Assembly (NCBI RefSeq): GCF_029395435.1
Contig: NZ_CP113915.1
Span: 248,001-312,000 of the forward strand
Direction: 5' to 3'
Length of the DNA stretch: 64,000 nt
Source of the DNA: Bifidobacterium sp. ESL0790
Lineage (GTDB): Bacteria > Actinomycetota > Actinomycetes > Actinomycetales > Bifidobacteriaceae
Shown here: in pieces, positions 17,297-26,643 of the stretch
Layout: each line of letters starts with the position of its first letter
Position numbering within the stretch: the first letter of the stretch is position 1
Translations under genes and position numbers: made by a program
Notes under the pieces: model-generated
Told to the model about the DNA's origin: nothing
The model's database searches: none
Seen by the model: only the letters and a program-made list of their open reading frames with translations

Positions 17297-19729
17297 ATGA
17301 AACGGACATGGAAACGACGGTTGCGCGCGCTGGCGCTGCCACTGAGCGCGGTGGTGGGGGTACTCGCCGCGTTCGGCATCGTCGTGGCATGGTTCCCCAA
17401 CGCGAGTGGGGCGTGGAGTCTGCCGTTGCAGCAGATCGACGCTCCGGCGCACTACTACTTCATCCGCAAGATCCTGCGCGAGGGCGTTGGCGCCGCGACG
17501 CGCCTGTGGCCCAATGACGCCTACTATCCTCCCATGTTCCACTTGCTCGCCGCCGGCATCATCGCGGCCGGACGCGCGATTGGCGTCAACGTCAGCATCT
17601 ATGCCGCGTTCAACATCGTCTGGCTCGCCACATCGGGCCTGGTGTGGCCCACGGGTATGAGCCTCTTGGCCAGCTATTGGACGCGCAAGGTCGATGGTCG
17701 TGCTGGGGAAGCTGGCCGCTCCAAAGTTGGTGGTCGTGGCAGGAACGGTGGTCACCTTAAGGGTGGTGAACGAGACGATCGTGCCGAAAAAGCTGGCTCT
17801 TCCGAAAGCCGCGTGGCAACCGAGAGCGATGGTTCTTCCGAGGCCGCAACTTCGCTGACATCTTGGCGCCCGTTCTCCTGCTGCATGATGATCATCGTGC
17901 CGATCCTCGCGGTCTCGTCGGCCAGCCATCCCTTCTATATGCTGGCGAGCGGGCCGCTGATCTCGTTCGGCCTCGCCACCACGCTGCTGCCGTATTGGCT
18001 CTATGTCACGCTTCGCCTGTTCGACGCCATCGCCTCGCGCCACCATGTCGGCCGCTGGCTCATCGCGACCATCCTGCTCGGCGCGCTATGTGTTTTCGCC
18101 CACCCACGCATCGCCTTCACCTGGCTGCTGTTGATGGCTCCGTTCATGCTCATGCGCCTGCCATGGAAGCTCATCGTCGCGGCGCTCGCGGCCGTGGTGG
18201 TCTGCGCCGTCTCGTTCTTCTTCTACATGATCGGCCACTACCATTCCACGCGCTACTTCGACCCGTCGAGTTGGTTCCACACCTACAAGCCCAATCGCAC
18301 CGTCCCCGAGGCCCTGCGTGTCTTCGTCACCGACAATATCGGCGGTTTCGCGGGCGTGCTCATGGCCATCGTCGTCATCGTGGCGCTGTTGGTTGCCATC
18401 GTTGTTGCGGTGAAGCCGCGGTTGGCTGCGGGCTTGCAGGATAATGCGGATAATCAGGAATCTCAAAACGGCCGAGATGATGACAATGACAGCAGGCGTG
18501 AGCCGCAGTGGCTTGCCTGCGATATTCGAAACGACGCCATCTCGCTCATTCTCGCGTTCCTGCTCGTCGCCCTCGTCTATATCTGCTCCACCTCGCTGAC
18601 CGGCTGGTTCCCCAACATCGTGGCCGCCGCCTGGTACCGCGCCGAGACCCGCCCGCTGACCATGATCCCGTTCGCAATCATCCCGCTGCTGGTCTTTGTC
18701 GCCTGCGTCGTTGCGCGAGTGGATCCAGTAATAATAAAGGATTTTGCTGGTTCCGTCTCCAAACAATCAGCCAAGGACCCAGCTCTTTCGACCTCATCAT
18801 CCGACTCCCCGAACCACGTGTCGGTGTCGGCTCATACGGAGGAAGACGCCGATGGTTCGACCCCCCTACCTGAGGCCATCCCGCCCCGAGCGTCGTCGGA
18901 ATCTCAACAAGGTGGAGAGTCCGTTCTTTTGGCGTCGCCGCTTCGTGTGAGCCATGTATCGGCGTCGTCGCAAGGAATAACCGATAAGGGCGCTGGGCGC
19001 GAAGTCTCGCCTTCTGATTCAACGCATCTTGAATCCACAACGTCGCAACGAATATTCGAAGCCGGCGCAGGTGGAGATAACGTCAAGCCGGTCGCTCGCA
19101 ACTCAAACCGGAGCGCATTCGCCCGCAAACTCTCGCGTTCTGGTGGCAAGGTCGTCGTGGTCGTCGTGCTCGCGGCGCTTGCGCTGGCCTGCCAGTTCGG
19201 CAATGCGAACCGAAGTGGGCTGAGCGACGACATCGCCCACAACATGACGCTGACCGGCAAGCCCTACGACGAGCAGCTCACCGCCGCGAAATACCAGGTG
19301 CTGCAACAGACGGTCGCCATCACCGGCACCGACGCGCTCATCATCTCCGACCCGCTCAACGGCTCGATGTACGGCTCGGCCGCGTTCGGTGCCAACATGC
19401 TCTTCCCGGTCTACAACCCCATGCACGAGAAGAACGGCGCCATCTTCGGCCAGACCGAGTTGGCGTTCGGCTCCGGCGACCAGCGCCAGCTCGACGCCAC
19501 CACCTGCCCGATCGACGGCGGCGTGCCCAAATACTTCCTCGCGATGGGCCCGCAGGCCCCGAGCCTCAAGATGTTCAGCTTCCGCCAGCAATACGACGTC
19601 TTCCACCGCCAGGACCTCATCGACGCCTACGAGCGCCAAGGCGCCCTCACCAAGGTCAAGGACTTCAGCTCCGCCGCCCCCCAGGCCAAGGACTGGGCCC
19701 TCTACCGCATCAACTGCGGCAGGGCGTGA
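17297..19729 (+). CDS. Large polytopic membrane protein, DUF6541-like
   Basis: About 810 residues. The start is ATG 17297, with a GTG one codon before. The N-terminal half has many hydrophobic segments with a loop rich in aromatic residues (DAPAHYYF, WPNDAYYPPMFHLLAAG) near residues 45-85, which recalls actinobacterial DUF6541 membrane proteins and, more loosely, GT-C glycosyltransferases. Two hydrophilic stretches (about residues 135-190 and 480-610, rich in Ser, Gly and charged residues) look like unstructured insertions. The C-terminal 180 residues form a soluble, probably extracellular domain. There is no operon partner; palindromic repeats precede it and pfpI follows. Confidence 0.62.
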   Translation: MKRTWKRRLRALALPLSAVVGVLAAFGIVVAWFPNASGAWSLPLQQIDAPAHYYFIRKILREGVGAATRLWPNDAYYPPMFHLLAAGIIAAGRAIGVNVSIYAAFNIVWLATSGLVWPTGMSLLASYWTRKVDGRAGEAGRSKVGGRGRNGGHLKGGERDDRAEKAGSSESRVATESDGSSEAATSLTSWRPFSCCMMIIVPILAVSSASHPFYMLASGPLISFGLATTLLPYWLYVTLRLFDAIASRHHVGRWLIATILLGALCVFAHPRIAFTWLLLMAPFMLMRLPWKLIVAALAAVVVCAVSFFFYMIGHYHSTRYFDPSSWFHTYKPNRTVPEALRVFVTDNIGGFAGVLMAIVVIVALLVAIVVAVKPRLAAGLQDNADNQESQNGRDDDNDSRREPQWLACDIRNDAISLILAFLLVALVYICSTSLTGWFPNIVAAAWYRAETRPLTMIPFAIIPLLVFVACVVARVDPVIIKDFAGSVSKQSAKDPALSTSSSDSPNHVSVSAHTEEDADGSTPLPEAIPPRASSESQQGGESVLLASPLRVSHVSASSQGITDKGAGREVSPSDSTHLESTTSQRIFEAGAGGDNVKPVARNSNRSAFARKLSRSGGKVVVVVVLAALALACQFGNANRSGLSDDIAHNMTLTGKPYDEQLTAAKYQVLQQTVAITGTDALIISDPLNGSMYGSAAFGANMLFPVYNPMHEKNGAIFGQTELAFGSGDQRQLDATTCPIDGGVPKYFLAMGPQAPSLKMFSFRQQYDVFHRQDLIDAYERQGALTKVKDFSSAAPQAKDWALYRINCGRA

Positions 19730-19890
19730 GCGGTTTTGAGTCGTTGGGGTTTTGAGCTTGGATTCGGCAGCCTCGTTTAATGGGCCTTTCGATATTCGCG
19801 CGTGGAGATTATTCGGTGCATGGCATCCCTACAATGAAGGCAACGGACTGATGGCGTGGCGCAAGGCGTCAACAATATAAGGAGTTCATT

Positions 19891-20445
19891 ATGGCATCGC
19901 TTGAGGGCAAGAAAGTACTGATTATCGTGCGCAACTGGGGCATCGAGGAGACCGAGATGACTCGGCCGCTGCGCGACCTGCGGGCGGACGGCGCGGACGT
20001 CACGTTGGCGGCGGCCGAGCCCGGCATCATCGAGACGGTGCGCCACGACCGTTACGTTGGCGAGATCGTGGATGCGGACACCGTCTATTCGGCGGTCAAG
20101 GCCGATGATTTCGACATGCTCGTCGTCCCTGGCGGCACCTGCAACGTCGACCGGCTTCGCGTCGACCCGGCGGCCCAGGCGCTCGCCAAGGATTTCGCGG
20201 CCGCGGGCAAGCCCATCGCCTCGATCTGCCACGGCGCCTGGTTGCTGGTCAACGCCGGCATGCTTAAGGGCAAGACCCTGACGGCTTGCCGCTACATCGC
20301 CGCGGACATCGAGAACGCCGGCGGCAAGTACGTCGACGAGCAGGTGCATGTCGACGACGCCGAAGGCTTCCGGCTCATCACCTCACGCAAGCCCGCCGAC
20401 CTCGACGCGTTCGTCGCCGAGATCGAGAAGACGCTCGCGGAGTGA
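19891..20445 (+). CDS. DJ-1/PfpI family protein
   Basis: 184 residues with the full DJ-1/PfpI fold. LVVPGG near residue 74 and SICHGAW near residue 110 give the nucleophile-elbow Cys followed by His; Glu near residue 18 (GIEETEM) could complete the active site. Relatives act as deglycases, chaperones or intracellular proteases, and the exact activity cannot be read from sequence. AAGGAGTTCATT before the ATG is a strong ribosome site. The gene is alone and ends at a large hairpin with a T tract. Confidence 0.88.
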   Translation: MASLEGKKVLIIVRNWGIEETEMTRPLRDLRADGADVTLAAAEPGIIETVRHDRYVGEIVDADTVYSAVKADDFDMLVVPGGTCNVDRLRVDPAAQALAKDFAAAGKPIASICHGAWLLVNAGMLKGKTLTACRYIAADIENAGGKYVDEQVHVDDAEGFRLITSRKPADLDAFVAEIEKTLAE

Positions 20446-20458
20446 ATATCCGATAGGG

Positions 20459-20555
20459 GCGCTCACACTTAAGGGCAGATATGATTGGTAAATCGGCGGA
20501 ATTCCAAGAGTTCTGATTTTTTATCTGTGCTTAAGTGTGAGCGCACCTTTTTTAT
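20459..20555 (+). terminator. Long-arm hairpin with T tract after pfpI
   Basis: Arms of 23 bases (20459-20481 and 20522-20544) pair with two mismatches; the outer part is GCGCTCACACTTAAG. A run of T follows (ACCTTTTTTT). The 40-base loop contains AATCGGCGGAA, shared with the next hairpin. It lies between convergent genes. Confidence 0.75.
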
Positions 20556-20573
20556 TAACTCAATATCACAGTC

Positions 20574-20645
20574 ACAAAAGTGACAGATACGAAACCAGAA
20601 TCGGCGGAAAATAGCCATTCCCGGTTTTGTATCTGCCACTTTTGT
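20574..20645. terminator. Second long-arm hairpin, convergent gap
   Basis: Arms of 23 bases (20574-20596 and 20623-20645) pair with two G-T type mismatches; the outer part is ACAAAAGTG with CACTTTTGT. The loop contains AATCGGCGGAAAATAGCC. It stands just after the MFS gene on the minus strand, so it probably ends that transcript. Confidence 0.65.
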
Positions 20646-20655
20646 AACCGTGGTT

Positions 20656-22098
20656 TTAGAAGAGCGACCTCAAGATGTCAACGAACTCGACGATCAGGGC
20701 CACCAGCAGCACGCCGAAGGTCATGGTTGCTCCGGCCGCCGTGCCCGTGGCGACATCCGCCGCGCCGGCCTGCCCTGCCGCGACGATGGCGGCGGCGATG
20801 GAGGTACCGACGGCGCCCGCGAACTGCTGGGCGGTGTTGAAGATGGCGTTGCCCATGCTCTGCTCGTGACGCCCGAGGTGCGAGAGCCCGGTGGTCATGA
20901 TGTTGCCGGAGCTCAAGCCGATGCCGAGCATGTAGAGCAGGTAGAAGCCTGCCGCCATGCCACTGCTGAGGTGATGGCCGAACATGAAGAAGCAGGTCAT
21001 CGAGATGATGGCGCAGGCCCCGCCGAAGATGAGCGGTGGCTTCGGGCCGACGACGTCATAGATGCGCCCGCCGAGCAGCGCGAGCACGGCGCCCAGGGCC
21101 GCGCCAGGCAGCAGGGTGAGGCCTGCGATGAGCGCGGAGGAGTGGTCGGTGAGCTGCAGGTAGTTCGGCAGCACGAACGCGAGGCCCAGTGAGATGGCCT
21201 GGAGCAGGAAGAACGCGAGCGCGAAGCCGGAGAACCGCAGATTTTTGAGGGTGCGGATGTCGATGATCGGCGCGTCGATCTTGAGCTGGCGCATGCAGAA
21301 GAGCGCGAGCGCGACGATGCCCACGACGATGGCGCCAGCGACCTGCAGGCTCAGCAGCGGCTTGGTGGTCATGGAGCTGAAGCCGAAGATGAGGCCGCAG
21401 AAGGTCAGCGCGATGAGGACGATGCTGGGGATGTCGAACTTGATGTGGCGAATTTCGCTGCGCTGGTCGATGCAGGCGATGCCGAGCACCAGGGAGATGA
21501 GCACGATCGGCACCAGACACACGAAGATGACCTTCCAGCTGGTGTTGGAGACGACGATGCCGCCGAAGGTGGGTCCGATGGCCGGCGCGACGGCCGTGAG
21601 CAGGGTGCCGAAGCCCATCATCAGGCCGATTTTCTGTGGCGGCACGGTTTCGAGAATGATGTTGAACATCAACGGCAGCGCGATGCCGGCGCCGACGCCC
21701 TGGATTACGCGGCCGGCGACGAGCAGCGGGAAGTTGGTCGTTGCGATCTCGAGGACGAGACCTGCCAGGAACGAGAGATTCGCGACCATGAAGAGCGACT
21801 TGGTGCGGAAGCGCGTCTTGAGCATGGCGCTCAGCGGCACGACGATGGCGATGGTGAGCAGGTTGGCGGTGGTTACCCACTGGACGGTGTCGGTGCTGAT
21901 CTTGAACTGGTCCATGAGCGTCGGGAAGGTGACGTTCATGGCGGTCTCGACGGTCACGCCGCTCAGTGAGAGCAGGCCGGAGGCGATGATCGCGCCGAAG
22001 ACTTTCCCGGGGATTTTGCCGGAATTGTCCGATTTGGGATTCTGTCTGGTGTTGTTTGGTTGCTGACGCACGGTGGCGTCGCTATTGGTGGTTGACAT
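20656..22098 (-). CDS. MFS multidrug exporter, DHA2 type
   Basis: 480 residues with many membrane segments. Hydrophobic helices and motifs such as VQWVTTANLLTIAIVVPLSA, RVIQGVGAGIALPL (motif C-like) and GPTFGGIVV are typical of EmrB/QacA-type drug:proton antiporters. It lies 99 bases downstream of a marR gene on the same strand, a common repressor-exporter pairing, so its expression is probably controlled by that regulator and induced by its substrate. The ATG at 22098 has AAGGAAC a short way upstream. The substrate is unknown. Confidence 0.87.
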   Translation of the reverse strand: MSTTNSDATVRQQPNNTRQNPKSDNSGKIPGKVFGAIIASGLLSLSGVTVETAMNVTFPTLMDQFKISTDTVQWVTTANLLTIAIVVPLSAMLKTRFRTKSLFMVANLSFLAGLVLEIATTNFPLLVAGRVIQGVGAGIALPLMFNIILETVPPQKIGLMMGFGTLLTAVAPAIGPTFGGIVVSNTSWKVIFVCLVPIVLISLVLGIACIDQRSEIRHIKFDIPSIVLIALTFCGLIFGFSSMTTKPLLSLQVAGAIVVGIVALALFCMRQLKIDAPIIDIRTLKNLRFSGFALAFFLLQAISLGLAFVLPNYLQLTDHSSALIAGLTLLPGAALGAVLALLGGRIYDVVGPKPPLIFGGACAIISMTCFFMFGHHLSSGMAAGFYLLYMLGIGLSSGNIMTTGLSHLGRHEQSMGNAIFNTAQQFAGAVGTSIAAAIVAAGQAGAADVATGTAAGATMTFGVLLVALIVEFVDILRSLF

Positions 22099-22197
22099 GG
22101 ATTTGTTGTGTTCCTTGTGATGTTGGTTGTTTCAAGATTTTTGGATTTTGAGTATCGGATGCTGATGGCTGCAAGCGCAAGCGCAGACGCGCGCGAA

Positions 22198-22671
22198 TCA
22201 TCGTGGCGGATGCATGTCGATGGGATTGTCCTCATCGTGTTCGCGGGCGAAGAACGCCAGCATCTGCCTGAACTCGTCAATCTGCTTGGGGGAGAAGCGA
22301 CGCTCGAACTCGCGCTGCTCGTTGTCGATATAGCCGTGGATGGCCTTGACGCTCTGTTGGGCGCGGGGCGTGAGCTTCACGGTTTTGCGGCGCGCGTCGT
22401 TCGGCGACTGCTCGCGCGTGAGCAGCCCGCGGGCCTCCATGCGCTGCAGGGTGACGGTCACCGTGGAGCGCTGGATGTGGAACTCTTCCTCGATGGCATG
22501 CTGCGCCACCTTGCCGCCCGGCTGCGAGCTCATGAAGTTGATGACGGACATCTGCACTTCCGTGAGTCCATAGCGCGCGGCGAAGCGCCCGAGCTGTTGC
22601 GACATCCTGCTTGAGGACTGCTGCAGCAGCCGGCCGTAATTTTCCGGCCGCCCGTCTGGCGTATCGGTCAT
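22198..22671 (-). CDS. MarR-family transcriptional regulator
   Basis: 157 residues. A winged helix-turn-helix is visible in residues 40-105: LTEVQMSVINFMSS, then EFHIQRSTVTVTLQRMEARG as recognition helix and LLTREQSPNDARRKTVKLT as wing with the conserved D-R. A helical C-terminus would dimerise. It precedes the MFS exporter and probably represses both genes. A perfect 10-bp palindrome lies 61 bases before its start. Confidence 0.9.
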   Translation of the reverse strand: MTDTPDGRPENYGRLLQQSSSRMSQQLGRFAARYGLTEVQMSVINFMSSQPGGKVAQHAIEEEFHIQRSTVTVTLQRMEARGLLTREQSPNDARRKTVKLTPRAQQSVKAIHGYIDNEQREFERRFSPKQIDEFRQMLAFFAREHDEDNPIDMHPPR

Positions 22672-22731
22672 GTTTCACTTGCCTTCTCGACAATCGAGCC
22701 GGCAAAGTGGCCGGCCCGATGAAAATAATTC

Positions 22732-22741
22732 GTTAGCTAAC
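22732..22741. promoter_or_regulatory. Candidate MarR operator
   Basis: GTTAGCTAAC is a perfect palindrome in an AT-rich stretch directly upstream of marR, with a further TAAC half-site overlapping it. The position suits autoregulation. It is inferred from symmetry and location only. Confidence 0.5.
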
Positions 22742-22780
22742 TAACAAATAATAGCGTAGGTCGGGACATTAGGGAAAGAG

Positions 22781-22864
22781 CGCTCGCACTTTGGCATGAA
22801 TCTAAATAGGAAAACGTTGGAAAATGGCCGATTCGTGATTTATATTTAGGTTAAAGTGTGAGTG
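22781..22864. repeat. Long-arm hairpin upstream of marR
   Basis: The outer arm CGCTCGCACTTT pairs with AAAGTGTGAGTG and the inner CTAAATA with TATTTAG, with a bulge of about six bases. The loop holds ACGTTGGAAAATGGC, shared with the next hairpin. It lies in the 359-base gap 22672-23030 between marR and the end of the MATE gene; no gene is seen in that gap. Confidence 0.6.
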
Positions 22865-22936
22865 TTCGTCAGTTCGGCATCGCATTGATGGGGAATGATG
22901 GAATCAGTTAGTGGTGAGAGTTTATTGGGAATCAGG

Positions 22937-23014
22937 CACACCCAAACAGGGCCATTTGAAAACGGAACGTTGGAAAATGGCGGTTCCTGTTTTAAATGGG
23001 CCTGTTTGGGTGTG
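22937..23014 (-). terminator. Long-arm hairpin after MATE gene
   Basis: Arms of 26-27 bases pair almost perfectly; the outer part is CACACCCAAACAGG with CCTGTTTGGGTGTG. An inner GGAAC/GTTCC pair surrounds GTTGGAAAATGGC. It lies 16 bases after the MATE stop and probably ends that transcript. Confidence 0.65.
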
Positions 23015-23030
23015 CGCGATTTTCCTTATC

Positions 23031-24587
23031 TCACCTGATCAGCCACTTATCACCACGGGCGCGCAGCCCATTGAAGATTGACCGGCCGCCGATGAAGACG
23101 ACATTGAAGACGGCCCAGAGCAGCACCATGCGCGCGGTGGCGCTGGGGTTGTAGGCGCCGTCGATGAAGTTCAACACGAGAACCAGCGGCAGGTAGACGA
23201 GTGTGATGATCGAGCAGGTGACGGCGAGGTATTTGTAGTCGCCGGCGCCGATGAGGATGCCGTCGAGCGCCCACATCCAGCCCGCGAGCGGCAGGAAGAT
23301 GGCGACGACGATGGTGCCGATGACGATGAGGTGCTGGATGGCCGTGTTGGGGCTGAACATCGGCGCGGCCACGAAGCCGAAGACGATGAGCGCCAGACCG
23401 ATGCCGATGCCGCCGTAGAGCCCGGCTCGCGCCGAGATCCGCGTCATCTCGCGGGCGCGGCCGTAGCGCTTCGCGCCGATTTCCGTGGCAACGAGCGCCT
23501 GGCCGGAGATGCCGATGGCGTCGAGCATGTTGAGCACGAAGTTCCAACTCGAGTTAACGGCCTGGTAGCCGGCGAGCACCTCGGTACCCATGTGGGTGGC
23601 GAGTACGACGGTGGCTACCAGGCAGATGCGCAGGGCGAGCGTGCGGATGAAGAGCGGCAGCCCGTCGGCGGCGGTGGCGGTGATGCCCGAGATGCGCGGC
23701 GCGAGCGAGACACCGGCGTCGTGCGACCACTTGAGCGAGGGGATGACCAGGTAGATGCCCATGAACCATTGCGCGATGAGCGTGGCGAGCCCGGAGCCCA
23801 TGATGCCCATGCCGAGTCCGAAGACGAAGAGGAAGTCGAGCGCCGTGTTGAGCACCGCGCCGAGGACTGCGGCGACGAGCGTGATGCGCACTTTCTTGAG
23901 TCCGCGGAAGATGCCATTGGCCGCGTAGACCAGCAGCATGCCAGGCAGGCCGAAAATGACCGCCCGCAGGTAGATTACGGCGTTGGTGAGCACCTCGCCC
24001 CGCGCGCCCATCAGTTCGCACAGCGGCGTGGCCCCGGCGAAGAACGCCGCCGAGATGATCAGGCCGATGATGAGCGCCAGCCACAGCCCGTCGACGCCGG
24101 TCTCGAGCTCCTCGCGTTTGCGCCCCGCGCCCATGAGCTGCCCCACGCGCGAGGTGGTGCCGTAGGCGAGGAAGTTGCAGAGCCCGGCCACGGTGAGCAG
24201 CACGGTCGAGCCGATGGAGAGCCCAGCCAACGCGGTGTCGCCGATGTGGCCGACGATGGCTGTGTCGATGAGCACGAAGAGCGGATCGGCGATGAGCTGA
24301 CCGAACGTGGGAATCGCAAGCGCGAGGATCTGCCGGTTGATGCGGCGGCGTTCGGCGCGGTCGTCGATGGCGGAATCTGTTGAGGTGCCGTCGGAGGAGT
24401 GGCTGATTGCGGCGCGGTCGGTTGCTGGGGCCTCGGGCTTTGCGCCGTCAATAGCGTGATTGCTCGCAGTGTGGCCGGCGACGGTCTGTGTGGCGGTCTG
24501 GTCGATAACTTGTTCCGCGATGTTGGCCGGGGTCTCGCCGGGCTGGGTTTTGCCCTTGTGTGTTGGTTGGGATTTGTCTGGAGTCAT
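23031..24587 (-). CDS. MATE family efflux transporter
   Basis: 518 residues. After a hydrophilic N-terminal region of about 95 residues, unusually long for the family, come about twelve membrane segments with MATE features: LALAIPTFGQLIADPLFVLI, DTAIVGHIGDTALAGLSIG and FLAYGTTSRVGQLMGAG, closest in style to the DinF branch. It would export cationic drugs or similar compounds using a Na+ or proton gradient. It ends at a long hairpin and stands divergent from dnaB. Confidence 0.88.
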   Translation of the reverse strand: MTPDKSQPTHKGKTQPGETPANIAEQVIDQTATQTVAGHTASNHAIDGAKPEAPATDRAAISHSSDGTSTDSAIDDRAERRRINRQILALAIPTFGQLIADPLFVLIDTAIVGHIGDTALAGLSIGSTVLLTVAGLCNFLAYGTTSRVGQLMGAGRKREELETGVDGLWLALIIGLIISAAFFAGATPLCELMGARGEVLTNAVIYLRAVIFGLPGMLLVYAANGIFRGLKKVRITLVAAVLGAVLNTALDFLFVFGLGMGIMGSGLATLIAQWFMGIYLVIPSLKWSHDAGVSLAPRISGITATAADGLPLFIRTLALRICLVATVVLATHMGTEVLAGYQAVNSSWNFVLNMLDAIGISGQALVATEIGAKRYGRAREMTRISARAGLYGGIGIGLALIVFGFVAAPMFSPNTAIQHLIVIGTIVVAIFLPLAGWMWALDGILIGAGDYKYLAVTCSIITLVYLPLVLVLNFIDGAYNPSATARMVLLWAVFNVVFIGGRSIFNGLRARGDKWLIR

Positions 24588-24941
24588 TGTTGTGGGAGTA
24601 TCGTCTTTCGATCAAAGTCGTGCATACTGGGGTGCGTCGCTGTTGCGCGCCGTGTGTGGTTCTGCATATTGAGAAGCGACATACCAGTATATGGAAGTCT
24701 TGTGTTGTCCACAATGCTACAAGCCATGTCGAACCAGTTTCACCTGTGTCGTTTTCGGTCGGTGATTTCGTCGGTCGTTCCGCCAAAATCGGGTTTTCAG
24801 GCAAAACGTTTGCTGGGGAAATCACTGAAATATACATCTTTTTGATTGTATTTTGATAATCCAGATATGTATTACAGAGTGACGAATTTTGTCTAACATA
24901 TAATTAACCGTAATGCAAGTTGAAGCGGTTGTGGAGATTGC

Positions 24942-25046
24942 TTATCCCCATGCTATCCACATAGTTATCCTCATGGTGTGGATAACTTTTTCGGTTATCC
25001 ACTGTGTTATCCCCAAAATGTGGATAACTCATATTTTTCATCCACA
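24942..25046. promoter_or_regulatory. Cluster of eight DnaA-box-like sites upstream of dnaB
   Basis: Within 105 bases there are two exact boxes, TGTGGATAA at 24977-24985 and 25019-25027, plus TTATCCCCA (24942, 25007), CTATCCACA (24953), TTATCCTCA (24965), TTATCCACT (24995) and TCATCCACA (25038), on both strands. An AT-rich stretch lies at 24835-24915. The density is like that of an origin or a strong DnaA-binding regulatory site. The rest of gap 24588-25225 shows no gene. Confidence 0.7.
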
Positions 25047-25225
25047 CTGCAGATTCCGAGCGTGTCGTGCTGTGAGCCGAAAACGCAACCGAATTGTCGA
25101 GACTGGACATCCACAAAACACCCCCATGAAAATGAAATGCCGTGAAATGCCGTGAATGGTTCGGCCTTGTGGAGTTTTTGCTCTGAGAGGTGTGTAGTTC
25201 CGCTTTTCTCCTTATACTTGGCGGC

Positions 25226-26641
25226 ATGGCAGAAGGAAATTCTTGGTCCGATTCCCACTCGGGTGGCGGGTTCGATTCGTCGCGTTCCAGCGCGAACGAC
25301 ATGACGCTGTTCGACCGCGTCCCGCCGCATGACGACGAGGCGGAGATGGCCGTGCTGGGCGGCATGCTGATGAGCAAGGACGCCATCGGCGAGGTCTCGC
25401 AGCTGATTGACGTCACCGATTTCTACCAGCCCAAGCACCAGACCATCTACGAGTCGATTGTCACGCTGTTCGCCGCCTCCCAGCCTGTGGACGCCGTGCT
25501 GGTGGCCAACGAGCTCATGAAATCCGGCGATCTCGAGAAGGTGGGCGGCGCCGACTACCTGCACAGCCTCGTCGCCTCCGTGCCCACCGCCGCCAACGCT
25601 TCGTATTATGCCGAGATCGTGCACCAGCGCGCGATCCTGCGCAACGTCATCGCCGCCGGCACCAAGATCGCCCAGCTCGGCTATTCCGCCGAAGGATCGC
25701 AGGCCGAGGACGTGGTGAACCTCGCGCAATCCGAGGTCTATGAGATGAGCGTCGGCAAGGTGCGCCAGGACTATTCGTCCATCGGCTCCGTGGTCCACGA
25801 CGCGCTCGAGCAGCTCGACGCGATGCAGAAAGGCACCCTTGAGCGTGGCGTGCCCACCGGATTCCGCGACATCGACGACGTGACCCAGGGCCTGCAGCCC
25901 GGACAGATGATCGTCGTCGCTGGCCGACCGGCCATGGGCAAGTCCACGCTCGGCGTCGATTTCGCGCGTTCCGCGGCCTTGCACCACGGCATGACCTCGG
26001 TGATCTTCTCGCTGGAGATGAGCAAGGTGGAGCTCGCCCAGCGCATCATCTCCGCTGAGACGAACATCCCGCTCGCCGTGATGCGCCACGCCGACGACAT
26101 CACCCCGGAGCGCTGGAACACCCTCAACAACTTCTGGAGCAAGCTGCAGGACGCGCCGCTCTTCATCGACGACAGCCCCAACATGAGCCTGATGGAGATC
26201 CGCGCGAAATGCCGCCGTCTCAAGCAGACCAACGATTTGAAACTCGTGATCATCGATTATCTGCAGCTGATGAGCTCGGGCAAGCGCGAGGAGAGCCGTC
26301 AACAGGAGGTCTCCGGATTCTCCCGCGCGCTCAAGCTGCTCGCCAAGGAGCTCGAGGTGCCCGTGGTGGCGCTTTCGCAGCTCAACCGTGGCTCCGAGAT
26401 GCGCGGCGACCACAAGCCCCAGCTCTCCGATCTGCGTGAGTCCGGCTCGATCGAGCAGGACGCCGATGTGGTCTTCCTGGTGAACCGCCCCGACGTCTAT
26501 GACAAGGAGGACAGGCCCGGCGAGGCCGACGTCATCCTGGCCAAGCACCGCAACGGCCCGACCGACACCTTCCATCTCGCGTTCCTTGGCGCCACCTCGA
26601 AGTTCAAGGATATGCCGCAGGATTACAACCAAGGGGTATGA
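25226..26641 (+). CDS. dnaB: Replicative DNA helicase DnaB
   Basis: 471 residues, near the usual DnaB length, with no intein. The N-terminal DnaB domain starts around residue 35 (DRVPPHDDEAEMAVLGGML), and the RecA-like ATPase follows with Walker A AGRPAMGKST near residues 232-241, FSLEMSKVELAQR, and Walker B LVIIDYLQLM. It unwinds DNA at the replication fork as a hexamer. The ATG at 25226 is chosen because it gives the normal N-terminus; an upstream TTG adds residues unlike the family. The stop lies three bases before the chosen murT start, so dnaB-murT-gatD are probably one transcript. A DnaA-box cluster precedes it. Confidence 0.95.
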   Translation: MAEGNSWSDSHSGGGFDSSRSSANDMTLFDRVPPHDDEAEMAVLGGMLMSKDAIGEVSQLIDVTDFYQPKHQTIYESIVTLFAASQPVDAVLVANELMKSGDLEKVGGADYLHSLVASVPTAANASYYAEIVHQRAILRNVIAAGTKIAQLGYSAEGSQAEDVVNLAQSEVYEMSVGKVRQDYSSIGSVVHDALEQLDAMQKGTLERGVPTGFRDIDDVTQGLQPGQMIVVAGRPAMGKSTLGVDFARSAALHHGMTSVIFSLEMSKVELAQRIISAETNIPLAVMRHADDITPERWNTLNNFWSKLQDAPLFIDDSPNMSLMEIRAKCRRLKQTNDLKLVIIDYLQLMSSGKREESRQQEVSGFSRALKLLAKELEVPVVALSQLNRGSEMRGDHKPQLSDLRESGSIEQDADVVFLVNRPDVYDKEDRPGEADVILAKHRNGPTDTFHLAFLGATSKFKDMPQDYNQGV

Positions 26642-26643
26642 GC

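Noticed and set aside
24835-25046. Chromosomal oriC
   Set aside because: dnaA, dnaN and rpmH are not adjacent; origin-like density alone is not enough, so it is reported only as a DnaA-box cluster.
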